Shown here piece by piece: positions 28,231 to 37,938 of a DNA stretch of 64,000 nucleotides; position 1 is the stretch's first letter; every line of letters starts with the position of its first letter. The notes beneath the pieces were generated by a model, which was not told the DNA's origin, ran no database searches, and saw only the letters and a program-made list of their open reading frames with translations. The translations under genes and the position numbers were made by a program. Where the stretch lies: NCBI GenBank assembly GCA_037045265.1, contig JBAOHV010000002.1, positions 62,001 through 126,000 of the forward strand. Direction: 5' to 3'. The stretch is from JBAOHV01 sp037045265 (GTDB lineage: Bacteria > Actinomycetota > Acidimicrobiia > Acidimicrobiales > Microtrichaceae).

Positions 28231-28275
28231 CACGGCCATCTGGCGCTCGAGAGCGTCAGGCGAGTCCTGATCTGT

Positions 28276-28315
28276 CGGAGCGGAGGACCCATCCCCCCTG
28301 TGGTCCTCCGCTCCG
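28276..28315 (+). terminator. hairpin with 14-bp perfect stem
   Basis: CGGAGCGGAGGACC (28276-28289) pairs exactly with 28302-28315 around a 12-nt loop, 45 bp after the phasin-like gene. It lies between convergent genes and probably stops both transcripts. Confidence 0.75.
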
Positions 28316-28317
28316 CT

Positions 28318-28345
28318 TCATCTGGTCGCGATCATCTGGTCGCGA
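28318..28345. repeat. 14-bp unit repeated twice plus partial copy
   Basis: TCATCTGGTCGCGA occurs twice in a row, and a third imperfect copy starts at 28346, where its first TCA is the stop codon (TGA) of the minus-strand lhgO gene. It looks like local slippage duplication. Confidence 0.7.
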
Positions 28346-29551
28346 TCATCTGATCCGCTCCAGTTCGTCGACGATCCGATCGGCGATGGCGAATGACGCC
28401 GTCGCTGCCGGCGAAGGAGCGTTGATCACGTGCACGCCGCGTTCCGACGTGGCGAACGCGAAGTCGTCCAGGAGTGAGCCGTCACGGCCGAGCGCCTGAG
28501 CCCGGATCCCTGTCGACGAGCGGACCAGGTCGTCTGCACCGACCTCCGGCAGCAGTCGGCGCACGTCGTGCAGCAACAGCCGCCGTAAGCGCGAGCGTGC
28601 CAGCTCCTCGGCCCCGGTACGCCAGTAGTGACCGGCGAGTCGCCACAGCCCGCTGTCACGGGCCATCGCCGCGACATCGCGGGGCACGATGCCGCCGTCG
28701 TACGCCTCACGTCCCAGTGACAGGACCGCGTTGGGCCCCACGTGAACCGACCCGTCGACCATGCGGGTCATGTGTACGCCGAGGAACGGCCAGCGCGGAT
28801 CGGGCACCGGGTAGATGAGGTTGCGAACCAACGAGCGCGCCGAGGTTGTGAGCTCGTGGTACTCGCCCCGGAAGGGCACGATCGATATGTCGGTGGTTGC
28901 TCCTGCTGCGTGTGCGACTCGGTCGCTGTGCAACCCGGCGCAGTTCACGAACCACCGTGAGCTCACGGTCCTGTCGCCTGCGTGCAGATGCACGCCCCAG
29001 CCGGATCGCACCTCCACCCTGCCCACGCGGGCGCCCGTGATCACGAGCCCTCCCGAGTCGGTGAGGTCCCCGGCCAGGCTTCGGGCGACGGCCGCGTAGT
29101 CCGTGATTGCGGTGTCGGGCACGAAGATCGCAGCGTCGCCGCGAACGTGCGGCTCGATCTGGTGCAGCCGCCGCGAGTCGATCCGCTCGGTCACCACGCC
29201 GTTGCGGTTGGCTCTCCGCTCCAGCGCAAGTAGCCGCAGCGTCTCTTCTGCGCTGTTGGACACCACGACCTTGCCGCAGCGGTCATAGGGCAGACCCCGC
29301 TCGAGGCAGTAGTGCTCCAGGCGGACCCGCCCGTCGGCCACGAGCAGTGCCTTGGCGGATCCGGGCAAGTAGTACAGCCCTGAGTGCACGACCCCGGAGT
29401 TGTGCCCGCTCTGGTGCTCGGCGGGTGCATCCTCCTTGTCGAGCACCGCCACGGTCATCGCCCTGTGCCTGCGGACCAACGCGGCAGCGGTCGCCACCCC
29501 GACGATGCCGGCGCCGACGATCGCCACGTCCACGTCTGGCTGATCGGTCAC
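28346..29551 (-). CDS. lhgO: L-2-hydroxyglutarate oxidase-like FAD protein, 401 aa
   Basis: DAO-family flavoprotein that oxidises L-2-hydroxyglutarate to 2-oxoglutarate, probably at the membrane and feeding electrons to quinone. The FAD motif is VAIVGAGIVGVATAAAL; the LhgO pattern HQSGHNSGVVHSGLYYLPGS, PYDRCGKVVV and VPFRGEYHEL are clear, as is the C-terminal GIRAQALGRDGSLLDDF. The GTG start at 29551 places the FAD loop at residue 9. The gene is 8 bp downstream of an acyltransferase stop. Confidence 0.88.
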   Translation of the reverse strand: MTDQPDVDVAIVGAGIVGVATAAALVRRHRAMTVAVLDKEDAPAEHQSGHNSGVVHSGLYYLPGSAKALLVADGRVRLEHYCLERGLPYDRCGKVVVSNSAEETLRLLALERRANRNGVVTERIDSRRLHQIEPHVRGDAAIFVPDTAITDYAAVARSLAGDLTDSGGLVITGARVGRVEVRSGWGVHLHAGDRTVSSRWFVNCAGLHSDRVAHAAGATTDISIVPFRGEYHELTTSARSLVRNLIYPVPDPRWPFLGVHMTRMVDGSVHVGPNAVLSLGREAYDGGIVPRDVAAMARDSGLWRLAGHYWRTGAEELARSRLRRLLLHDVRRLLPEVGADDLVRSSTGIRAQALGRDGSLLDDFAFATSERGVHVINAPSPAATASFAIADRIVDELERIR

Positions 29552-29559
29552 CGTCGAGC

Positions 29560-30699
29560 TCAGTCGTTGCGCGAGTACCGCTGCTTGACGCGAAGAGCGG
29601 GGGTCTCGATGTAGTTCCACGAGAGCACCGCGACTCCGATCGTCACAGCGACCGAGAAGGGGAACGCTGCGACGGTCGCCAGCTTCGTGCGACCGGCGAA
29701 CACATCGTTGAAGAACGCCTGGATCGGGAAGTACACGAGCAGGTGCCAGATGTAGATGCCGTAGGAGCGCTTGCCGAACCACGTCCAGCGGGGCTGGGAC
29801 AGGAAGCGGGCCACCTGCGAGTCGGGTCGGCGAACCATGTCGAGGACGAAGAACGGCATTGCGAGAACCGTCAGGTTGTAGAAGACGCTGATGAACGGCT
29901 CGAACGGCGTGAAGCCGCCGAGCAGGAAGCTGGCGGCGTACATGGCGAGGGCGACGCGACCAGCGACTGGCAGCCAGCGCTGCAAGGCAGGGGAGTCGAG
30001 CGTCGACTCGGCCCGGAAGAGGATGGCCGCAAGGCAGCCGAGCACCAGCGAGTCAGGTCGCATGATGGTCAGACCGAACACGAAGGACTCGAGGTTGCGG
30101 GCACCCAGCTCGGGTTCGAGTCCGAGCCTCAGTGCTGGCATGAGGATCACGAAAGCGCACATCGCGGCAATCAGCGCCGGCATTCGCCGTCGGCCCGCGG
30201 CCATCGCGCCGATGAGGATCAGCGGCCACACGAAGTAGAACTGCTCCTCCAGCGACAGCGTCCACAGCTGGATGAGCACCTGACCCTCGACGCCGACCCA
30301 GGCAACGAACAGGTCGTACACGTACAGCCCGGCTGTGAGCGCCTCGGCGAGCAGCCTGCCCCGGTTCTCGCCACCGGCGACGAGCGCGAACAGGGTGAAG
30401 ACACCCAGCAGCGCGTAGACGGCGGGGAACAGCCGGAACACCCGCCTGAGGTAGAACGCCCGCAGCGAGATGCTGCCCTTGGCGGCTCGTTCCTCGAACA
30501 GCAGCGTCGTGATGAGGAACCCCGACAACACGAAGAACATGTCGACGAGGATCGGTGTGCCGTCCAGCTTGTCGGTCATCTGGACCAGGAAGTGGAACGA
30601 CATGACCAACAGGACGCTGACCCCGCGTGCACCGTCCAGCGCGGGGTTCCAGCCCAGACGGCGCTGCGTGGGTGCTGCGAGCCGCTCGGTGAGGTTCAC
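29560..30699 (-). CDS. acyltransferase 3 family membrane protein (OafA/YrhL-like), 379 aa
   Basis: Ten or so membrane helices of the acyltransferase-3 fold, which moves acyl groups from the cytoplasm onto sugars or lipids outside. Family motifs are RGVSVLLVMSFHF (active-site His), FFVLSGFLITTLLFEE, FYLRRVFRLFPAVY and LWTLSLEEQFYFVWP. The C-terminal helix pair ends in NYIETPALRVKQRY. GTG 30699 overlaps the stop of the upstream paralogue (GTGA), so the pair are translated together. The target molecule is not known; nearby glycosyltransferases suggest a surface polysaccharide or glycolipid. Confidence 0.85.
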   Translation of the reverse strand: MNLTERLAAPTQRRLGWNPALDGARGVSVLLVMSFHFLVQMTDKLDGTPILVDMFFVLSGFLITTLLFEERAAKGSISLRAFYLRRVFRLFPAVYALLGVFTLFALVAGGENRGRLLAEALTAGLYVYDLFVAWVGVEGQVLIQLWTLSLEEQFYFVWPLILIGAMAAGRRRMPALIAAMCAFVILMPALRLGLEPELGARNLESFVFGLTIMRPDSLVLGCLAAILFRAESTLDSPALQRWLPVAGRVALAMYAASFLLGGFTPFEPFISVFYNLTVLAMPFFVLDMVRRPDSQVARFLSQPRWTWFGKRSYGIYIWHLLVYFPIQAFFNDVFAGRTKLATVAAFPFSVAVTIGVAVLSWNYIETPALRVKQRYSRND

Positions 30700-31898
30700 G
30701 CGGTCACGTCCTGGGGACGGCGGTAGCGCCGATCCTTGATCCTCAGGAACGGTTGCTCGATGAATCGGAACGACGCGATGCCGGCGAGCACGCCGAACAC
30801 CGTTCCGATCAGCCCGAGCAGCAGCCGGCGCACCCCGTAGACGCCGTCCATCGCCGCCAGGAAGATGAACAACACGGGCACGTGCCACAGGTAGATGCCG
30901 TAGGAGCGCACCCCGAGCCAGCGCAGCGGCGCCAACGAGAAGAACCTCGACGCTGCGCTCTGCTGGCGCACGTACAGGTCCAGGATCATCGGGCCCAGCA
31001 GGAGCAGGCAGATCTGGTACACCGGCCCGCCGAACAGCTCGAAGCCGGCGACGCGGTTGCCGAGAGCGATGAACCCCAGGAAACCGACCCAGCCGACTGC
31101 TCCCAGGACCGCGATGGCTTTGCGGCGCTGATCGGTCAGCGGACGCGGGATGGCTCGGTTGACGAACGCGAGCAGGCACCCGTAGACGATCATGTCGGGC
31201 CGCGCCGACGCGAGACGGTAGATGATCCCCTGCCACGTGGGGTCGTTCTCGTCGGTGTAGGTGACCCCGTCGGGGGTGAGCGAGACGATCTCCGACTGGA
31301 GCGCCACCCGAATCGTGATCGCAAGGGCGATGAAGGCGATAGCGCCCAGGATCAGGGTCATGTCGGCGCTGCGGGCCCGGCGACGGATGGTCGCGAGGAA
31401 CAGCAGCGGCCAGACGAAGTAGAACTGCTCCTCGACGGTGAGGCTCCAGGTGTGTCCGAGCACCCCGTCGAGCGTTCCCGGCATGAACGCCGCGACGATG
31501 TAGTAGCAGTAGGTGGCTGCAGCCAGCGGCTCGATCCACCAGCTGCCGAGCTGCTCGCGGGCGGCCGGAACGAAGTTCACCGCGATGATCAACAGCACCG
31601 TCGAAACGGCGATCATCAGGTACATGGCCGGGAACAGGCGCAGGGCCCGTCGTTGGTAGAAGCGCCGCAGGTCCGTGTTGTCGGTGGCCCTGCGCTCGTC
31701 GAGCAGGAGCGAGCAGATGAGGAAACCGCTGGCCACGAAGAACCAGTCGATGATGATCGGCGAGCCCTTCAGGAAGTCGGTGACCAGGGCGTGGTACAGA
31801 ACCACCTGGACCACGAACAGGCCGCGGAACCCGTCGAAGGACGGGATGTGGCCGAGCCTCGGGCCGTCGAGCCTTATGAGTCGTCCCGCGTCCGACAT
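30696..31898 (-). CDS. acyltransferase 3 family membrane protein, 400 aa
   Basis: Paralogue of the next gene with the same fold: SFDGFRGLFVVQVVLYHALV with the active-site His, FFVASGFLICSLLLDERR, FYQRRALRLFPAMYL, TWSLTVEEQFYFVWP and an end helix SFRFIEQPFLRIKDRRYRR. It differs by a longer outside loop (TPDGVTYTDENDPTWQ). Both copies are complete, so they may modify two positions or two substrates. It starts 52 bp after the ParE stop on the same strand. Confidence 0.86.
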   Translation of the reverse strand: MSDAGRLIRLDGPRLGHIPSFDGFRGLFVVQVVLYHALVTDFLKGSPIIIDWFFVASGFLICSLLLDERRATDNTDLRRFYQRRALRLFPAMYLMIAVSTVLLIIAVNFVPAAREQLGSWWIEPLAAATYCYYIVAAFMPGTLDGVLGHTWSLTVEEQFYFVWPLLFLATIRRRARSADMTLILGAIAFIALAITIRVALQSEIVSLTPDGVTYTDENDPTWQGIIYRLASARPDMIVYGCLLAFVNRAIPRPLTDQRRKAIAVLGAVGWVGFLGFIALGNRVAGFELFGGPVYQICLLLLGPMILDLYVRQQSAASRFFSLAPLRWLGVRSYGIYLWHVPVLFIFLAAMDGVYGVRRLLLGLIGTVFGVLAGIASFRFIEQPFLRIKDRRYRRPQDVTA

Positions 31899-31950
31899 CG
31901 CCTGCTCAACGCCCCCTGAACTCGACTACCGGCCACGGCAAGGTAGCCGA

Positions 31951-34017
31951 TCAGACGTCGAGCGCTTCACGGTCGATGAGGTCGGAGTGCTCGAGCAGGT
32001 ACTGGCGGCGGCGGGCGACGTCGCTTCCCATGAGTGTTTCGAACAGCTCCGCCGCGTCGGCGGCCTCCACCGCGTCGTCCATGGTGATCCGCCGCAGGAT
32101 GCGGGTGTCGGTGTCGAGGCACGTGACGGCGAGCTCCTCGACGTCCATCTCGCCGAGGCCCTTGAAGCGAACCCACTGGAGGTTCTCGGCCTTGCGGTTG
32201 CCCCTGGTCAGCTCCTCGGTGAGACGGAACTTGTCCTCGTCGCTGAACGCGTGCACGACATCGTCGCCGACCTTGACCGTGTAGAGCGGTGGCTGGGCGG
32301 CGTAGACCCTGCCGTCCTCGAGCAATGGGCGCATGTAGTGGTAGATGAGCGTCAGGAGCAGGCAGCGGATGTGGCTGCCGTCGACGTCCGCGTCGCAGAG
32401 GATGATTATTCGGCCGTAGCGGGCGGCTTCGAGGTTGAAGTCCTTGCCGGATCCTGCGCCGATGGCGGTGAACAGCGCCTGGGCCTCGGCGTTGTCGATG
32501 ACCTGCTTGAGCGTCGACTTGCCGGCGTTGACGACCTTGCCCCGCAGGGGGAGCACGGCCATGTACTCGGCGTTGCGGCCGGCTTTGGCGGGCCCTGCGG
32601 CGGAGTCGCCCTCGACGATGAGCAGTTCGGCGTCGGGGCCGTGCTTGCGGCAGTCGGCGAGCTTGTCGGGCATGGCGCCCGAAGCCAGGGTGGCGGCCTT
32701 GCGTCGCAGGTCGAGGCTGGCCTTGGTGGACACCCGCGTGAGCACCGCCTGGGCGACCTTGTCCCGTACGGCAGCGACGTGGGTCTTGCGCCCGCCGCCT
32801 TCGATCCAGTTGGTGAAGCCGTCCCGTACCACCTCGTAGACGATCGACTGCACCGGCGGAGTGCCGAGCTCCTGCTTGGTCTGGCCCTTGAACTGCGGCT
32901 CGGGGAAGGTCACCTTGACCGCCGCTACCAGGCCCTCCTGGACGTCTGACTTCTCGGCTCTGTCCTTACCGGACTTGGCGAGCTTGGCGAGCTTCTTCGT
33001 GCCGCTGAGCAGCACGTCGTTGGCGACCTTCGTCATCGCCCTCTCGAACCCGGCGACGTGGGTGCCGCCCTCGGGAGTGGGGATGGTGTTCACGAAGCTG
33101 GTGAGCACGGTGTCGAACCCCTTGACCCAGCGCAGAGCGACGTCGACCGTGCACGTGCGTTCCACCAGGGTCATCCGTCCGTCGACGGGGACCTTCTCCT
33201 CGAACGTGCCGATCCCGTGCAGGGTGACGACCTCGGTGACGGTCTCGCCGATCGACAGCGACTCCACCAGGTCGGCCAGGCCTCCCTTGGCGACGAACTC
33301 CTCGGGTTCCGCCGGCCCGCCGGCGCGCTTGTCCGAGAGCCTCACCTTGAGCCCCGGAACCAGGAAGCACACCTGGGCGCAGTGGTCGCGCACGAGCTCG
33401 TACTGGATGGACAGACCAGGGTCGAACACGTCCAGGTCGGGCCAGAAGCGAACCCGGGTTCCCGTGCGCTTGGGGGGGATCTTCCTGACCACCTCGAGGG
33501 TGGACCCGGCCTTGAAGTTGCCCTTGGCGTCCAGCCTTCCGGGCAGCTGGTCGATGAAGGTCAGCCGATGGGTGGCGCCGTCCTTGTCGACCTCGGCCAC
33601 GAGCTTGGATGCGAGGGCGTTGACCACCGAAGCGCCCACGCCGTGCAGTCCGCCGGAGGACGAGTAGGCACCGGTGCCGAACTTGCCGCCGGCGTGCAGC
33701 TCGGTGAAGACGACCTCGAGCGCAGTGCGCTTGCCGTCCTTGCGCCCGATCGGGATGCCCCGGCCGTTGTCTGCCACCTCGACCGAGCCGTCACGGTGGA
33801 GGGTGACCTCGATCAGGTTGGCGAAACCCGCCGCGGCCTCGTCGACGGCGTTGTCGATCAGCTCCCAGACCAGGTGGTGCAGACCCTCCGGGCCCGTACC
33901 GCCGATGTACATGCCCGGACGCTTGCGGACGGCGTCGAGCCCCTTGAGCAGCTGGATGCTCTTCTCGTCGTAGGTGTGCGCGGTGCGGTTGGTTGAAGCT
34001 TTGGGGGGTGTGGCCAT
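31951..34017 (-). CDS. parE: type IIA topoisomerase subunit B (ParE/GyrB-like), 688 aa
   Basis: ATPase subunit of a DNA gyrase or topoisomerase IV. GHKL ATPase motifs are ELIDNAVDEAAAGFAN, VADNGRGIPIGRKDG and SSSGGLHGVGASVVNAL; the TOPRIM domain shows LLIVEGDSAAGPAKAGR and ILCDADVDGSHIRCLLLTLI. Length and the EGDSAAG variant fit a ParE-like subunit. The partner lies upstream on the same strand after an FAD reductase gene. Start: ATG 34017; a TTG at 34032 in frame is possible. Most actinobacteria make do with gyrase alone, so this is probably a second enzyme, with gyrBA elsewhere near dnaN. Confidence 0.88.
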   Translation of the reverse strand: MATPPKASTNRTAHTYDEKSIQLLKGLDAVRKRPGMYIGGTGPEGLHHLVWELIDNAVDEAAAGFANLIEVTLHRDGSVEVADNGRGIPIGRKDGKRTALEVVFTELHAGGKFGTGAYSSSGGLHGVGASVVNALASKLVAEVDKDGATHRLTFIDQLPGRLDAKGNFKAGSTLEVVRKIPPKRTGTRVRFWPDLDVFDPGLSIQYELVRDHCAQVCFLVPGLKVRLSDKRAGGPAEPEEFVAKGGLADLVESLSIGETVTEVVTLHGIGTFEEKVPVDGRMTLVERTCTVDVALRWVKGFDTVLTSFVNTIPTPEGGTHVAGFERAMTKVANDVLLSGTKKLAKLAKSGKDRAEKSDVQEGLVAAVKVTFPEPQFKGQTKQELGTPPVQSIVYEVVRDGFTNWIEGGGRKTHVAAVRDKVAQAVLTRVSTKASLDLRRKAATLASGAMPDKLADCRKHGPDAELLIVEGDSAAGPAKAGRNAEYMAVLPLRGKVVNAGKSTLKQVIDNAEAQALFTAIGAGSGKDFNLEAARYGRIIILCDADVDGSHIRCLLLTLIYHYMRPLLEDGRVYAAQPPLYTVKVGDDVVHAFSDEDKFRLTEELTRGNRKAENLQWVRFKGLGEMDVEELAVTCLDTDTRILRRITMDDAVEAADAAELFETLMGSDVARRRQYLLEHSDLIDREALDV

Positions 34018-34032
34018 CTCTGATCCAGTCAA

Positions 34033-35409
34033 TCACGCGTCTCTGACAGCGGCGCGACCCAACATCCGCTCCTGCATGCTGTCCCAGCGCCGCAGGGCGG
34101 ACTCGTCGGCGCGGTCCGGGTAGCCGGCGTAGACACGATGGGCGAGAGCGGTTCGCGACAGTGTGGGGAGGACCTTGGCCGCCAGCAGAGGGCGCCCGAG
34201 CAGCCTGGGTGCCAACGCCGCCAGTTGAGCGGGGGGCGGGGTCCACCACCTCTGTTCCAACCCCGCGCGGGTCGACTCGGCACGGATGAGCCCCGCGTCG
34301 AACATCGCCGCTACTCCTTCGGAGCCGAGCCGGCTGCCCATGCGGCGGATCAGGTCGTAGGCGGCGAGGGTGCCGCCGTGTTCACGGAGGAACGCACTCT
34401 GGTAGGCCCACAGTGAGTCGGCGGAGCCGCAGTCGTCGCCGCTTGTCGCTGCCTCGGCCAGCATCGTTCCTGCCACCAGCGAGATCCCGATGCCGCTGCC
34501 GTGCGCCGGGAACATGTGGCATGCGGAGTCGCCGACGAGAGCGACGCCGGGGGCGGTGAAGCGGGAGTAGGGGCGCCGCAGCGGGATCAGGCCGGCGCCA
34601 CCGAATATCGGCTCGCCGATCCAGCGGTGCCTGCCGCGCACCAGCGATTGGAGCGAACTGCCCGTACCCCATCGCCGGTCGCCCAAGGTGCCGGTCAGGA
34701 CGCCGACGGAGCTGAGGTCCGCCGAGACACCGACGCCGAGGGCGGAGAAGCCCCCGGCGAAGCCTAGGAAGGTGATGGTGTCGCCCGGCTCGGCGCCGTG
34801 GGAGTCCAGGAAGCGTCGGGCGCCGTCGGGGTCGACGACGCGGTGCTCGTACTGCGAAGCCGAGCAGAGGCCCGACTGACCGACAGGGAAACACCACTCC
34901 CTGAGCTCCGGGACCTGGTCACGTATGACACCCTTGCGTCCGCTGGCATCGACGACCAGCGCGCAGTCGAACGTGGTCTCGATACCGTCGATCAGCGCGG
35001 AGACGCCCGTCGCCCGGCCGAGTCGCTCTCGGAGGGTGACGTCTCGTGCGGAGTCGAACGGTTGCACGCCCAGATCCAGCGCCTGCTTCTGCAGAGACTC
35101 CACAAGAGCGCGCATGTCGGCGCCACGGATCGGGCTCTGCTCGATCCTGAAGCCCGAGCCACGGGGACCGACCACCACCGTGTTGCTCGCCCGTGCCGGC
35201 CTACCGTCGGACGGTTCTGGAAAGTCGAGCCCGGAGCGTTCGAAGTGCCAGGGAACCACGCCGTTGTCCCAACGTGCGCCTGCGACGCCGAGCGGGCGTT
35301 GCTCGATCAGTGCGACGCGCCGGCCACGGCGGGCGAGCTGCAGCGCGGCGTTGGCGCCGGCTGTGCCGGCACCCACGACCACCGCGTCGACTCCGATTCG
35401 GCGGGTCAC
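34033..35409 (-). CDS. FAD-dependent geranylgeranyl-reductase-like oxidoreductase, 458 aa
   Basis: Flavoprotein of the p-hydroxybenzoate hydroxylase/geranylgeranyl reductase fold. Motifs in order: VDAVVVGAGTAGANAALQLA (FAD), DCALVVDASGRKG (DG-type) and VALVGDSACHMFPAHGSGIG (GD motif), followed by a helical C-terminal part. No halogenase WxWxIP motif is seen. It sits between the two topoisomerase subunit genes with only 4 bp after parC and 15 bp before parE, so it is part of their transcript though its chemistry is unrelated. Possible substrates are isoprenoid chains or aromatic compounds. Confidence 0.75.
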   Translation of the reverse strand: MTRRIGVDAVVVGAGTAGANAALQLARRGRRVALIEQRPLGVAGARWDNGVVPWHFERSGLDFPEPSDGRPARASNTVVVGPRGSGFRIEQSPIRGADMRALVESLQKQALDLGVQPFDSARDVTLRERLGRATGVSALIDGIETTFDCALVVDASGRKGVIRDQVPELREWCFPVGQSGLCSASQYEHRVVDPDGARRFLDSHGAEPGDTITFLGFAGGFSALGVGVSADLSSVGVLTGTLGDRRWGTGSSLQSLVRGRHRWIGEPIFGGAGLIPLRRPYSRFTAPGVALVGDSACHMFPAHGSGIGISLVAGTMLAEAATSGDDCGSADSLWAYQSAFLREHGGTLAAYDLIRRMGSRLGSEGVAAMFDAGLIRAESTRAGLEQRWWTPPPAQLAALAPRLLGRPLLAAKVLPTLSRTALAHRVYAGYPDRADESALRRWDSMQERMLGRAAVRDA

Positions 35410-35413
35410 AGGG

Positions 35414-37857
35414 TCACCACCGGCCGGTACCCACCGCCAGGTAGCGGCGCCGTGTCGCCTTCGAGACGAGGTCTCTGGCGGTGTGGGGAATGGTGAGCGG
35501 CTCGGGCGAAGGGTCAGGCTTGGACGGCGCATCCTCGGTGCCGACCACCACCAGCAGTCCGTGTTCCGGACCGACGTAGGCCCAATCGAGGCGCTTCTCG
35601 GAGCGGAATCGGGTGATGCGCAGTCCCGCGGTGGCACGGCCCTTGGTCGGGATCTCGGCGGCGTCGGTCACCTTTGCGGTCTGCGCGTCGGAGACGGTGA
35701 GGACCACCGCATCGGGCCCAGCCAGGCCGGCCCCCACGACCGTTGCACCGTCGGCGAGCTTCATGCCGGCGACACCGGCCGCTCCACGGCCCTGCACCCC
35801 TACCGAGGAGGCCTCGCAGCGCATCGCCTGGGCGTTGGAGGCGACGGCGAGCACATCGGTGCCGTCGGGTGCGGGGAACGCTGCGACGATCGTGTCGCCC
35901 GGCTTCAGCTTGATGGCCGGCTTTCCGGCAGGGGTCCCGGTCAGCTCCTCGACGCCGATGCGCTTCATGACCCCCTGGGCGCTGACCATCATCACCGGCG
36001 CGGGCCCGTCCCCGCTGCTCGGAGCGGCGGGCACGAGAAGGCGCACCGTCTCACCCTTGTCCAGGGCGAACAGATCGCCGACCGTGGTCCCCCTGGACCG
36101 GCCGGTCACCTCGGCCACCGCCTCGACCGAGGTCGGCAGGACACGACCCCGGGAGGTCAGCGCCCACAACTGGGAGTGGGTGGTCGTCGCCACGCGCTGC
36201 ACCAGCACGTCGTGGCGGCCGAACGTGGCGGGCTTGGGCCCCTCGACCGGTTCGCGGCCGACCATGCCGGACTGCGACAGGGCCACGCCGCACGGCTCGT
36301 CGGTCGCGCTCGGCCTTGGCCTCGGCGGCGACCTCCTCGAGGGTGATGTCGTCGAGGTGCTCGGGGCTGACGATGACCGAGCGCCGGGGAGTCGCGTACC
36401 GGTCGACCAGCTCGTCGAGCTCCTTGCCCACGATGGTCCGCTGGCGCTGCTCCGAGCCGAGGATCTTGGTGAACTCCTCGATGCGCTCCGCGCAGCTCGT
36501 CGGCCTCGGCCTGCAGCTCGAGCTTGGCGAGCGCGGTGAGCCGCCGTAGCTGCATGTCGAGGATGTGGACTGCCTGCACGTCGCTGAGAGACAGCTCCTG
36601 CATCAGCCGCGCCTTCGCCTCGGCGACGTCCTGGGAGGATCGGATGATCGAAACGACGAGGTCGATCGCATCGAGGGCGATGAGCAGTCCCTCGACCAGG
36701 TGGAGCCGGCGTTCGGCTTTCTCGAGGCGGTAACGGGTACGGCGTCGGACCACGTCGAGACGGTGCTCGATGTAGTGGTGGCACAGGTCGTACAGGCCGA
36801 GGGTCGTCGGGCGACCGTCGACCAGCACCACGTTGTTGACGCCGAAGGTCTCCTCCAGCGGTGTCTGGCGGTACAACTCGGTGAGCACCGCCTTGGCGTT
36901 CGCGCCGGGACGCAGTTCGATCTCGATGCGGAGCCCGGTGTGGCGGTCCGAGGTGTTCTTCACGTCGGTGACCATCGGGAGCTTGTCGTTGCGCACCAGC
37001 TCCTGGATGCGTGTGACCACACGTTCCGGTCCGACCTGGAACGGCAGCTCGGTGACCACCAGCCCCTGACGCGAGCGGGTCAGGTCGACGATCTCGACCT
37101 TGGAACGGATGCGGAAGCTGCCACGGCCGGTCCGGTACGCCTCGGCGATGCCGTCGTCGACGATGATCCCTCCGGAAGGGAAGTCGGGCCCGGGCAGCAC
37201 CGCCATGAGCTCCTCGACGGTGGGCCTGGGGCGACGCTTGGTGAGCACGAGCTTGATGGCGTCGCGCACCTCGGACAGGTTGTGGCCGGCCATGTTGGTT
37301 GCCATGCCGACAGCGATGCCCGACGTGCCGTTGACCAGCAGGTTCGGCAGCCGTGCCGGCAGGCAGAGCGGCTCCTCACGCTCACCGTCGAAGGTGGCAC
37401 GCATGTCGACGGTGTCCTCGTCGATCTCAGCGAGCATGTCCATAGCCGCCGGGCTGAGGCGGCACTCCGTGTAGCGGTACGCGGCCGGCGGGTCGTCCAG
37501 GCTGCCGAAGTTGCCGTGCGGGTCGACCAGCGTGACGTTCCGGCTGAAGTCCTGGCCCATCTTGGTGAGCGCGTCGTAGATCGCCCCGTCGCCGTGGGGG
37601 TGGTACTTGCCCATCGTCTCGCCGACCACGCCCGCGCACTTGCGGTGTGGGCGGTCCGGGCGAAGGCCCATGTCGGCCATTGCGTGCAGGATGCGGCGCT
37701 GCACCGGCTTGAGCCCGTCGCGGACATCGGGGATCGCCCTCGCGGTGATCACCGAGAGGGAGTAGGAAAGGAACGACTCACCGAGCTCCGACGAGACGGG
37801 GACCTCGACGACTTCTCGCGCGAAGTCACCGTCGAACAACTGGGTCTGGCGTGGCAT
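35414..37857 (-). CDS. parC: type IIA topoisomerase subunit A (ParC/GyrA-like), two frameshifts
   Basis: DNA-cleaving subunit, about 813 aa after frame repair. Features: SELGESFLSYSLSVITARAI and PVQRRILHAMADMGL in the winged-helix domain, KYHPHGDGAIYDAL, and the catalytic Tyr in AAYRYTECRLS near residue 126. The coiled coil leads into the C-terminal beta-pinwheel. The gyrase-specific GyrA box is only weakly matched (QGRGAAGVAG), which favours a topoisomerase IV-like role. Frame changes of one base occur near 36489 (joins ADELR to ERIEEFTKIL) and near 36302 (joins AERD to EPCGVALSQSG). Both segments remain conserved, so sequencing indels are likely. Confidence 0.85.
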
Positions 37858-37938
37858 CGGACCATTCTTCCAGCGTCGGGGGACATCGACGGATTACCGG
37901 CGTTGGCGTTCTGAACGGCGCTCGACAAAGATCTTCCG

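Noticed and set aside
29107..31919. Plus-strand frames of 539 and 388 aa opposite the oxidase and acyltransferases
   Set aside because: Their composition (Glu, Gln, His, Arg rich, no hydrophobic cores) is that of the reverse frame of membrane proteins.
36565..37914. 449-aa plus-strand frame opposite parC
   Set aside because: Shadow frame; no ribosome site and no recognisable domain.
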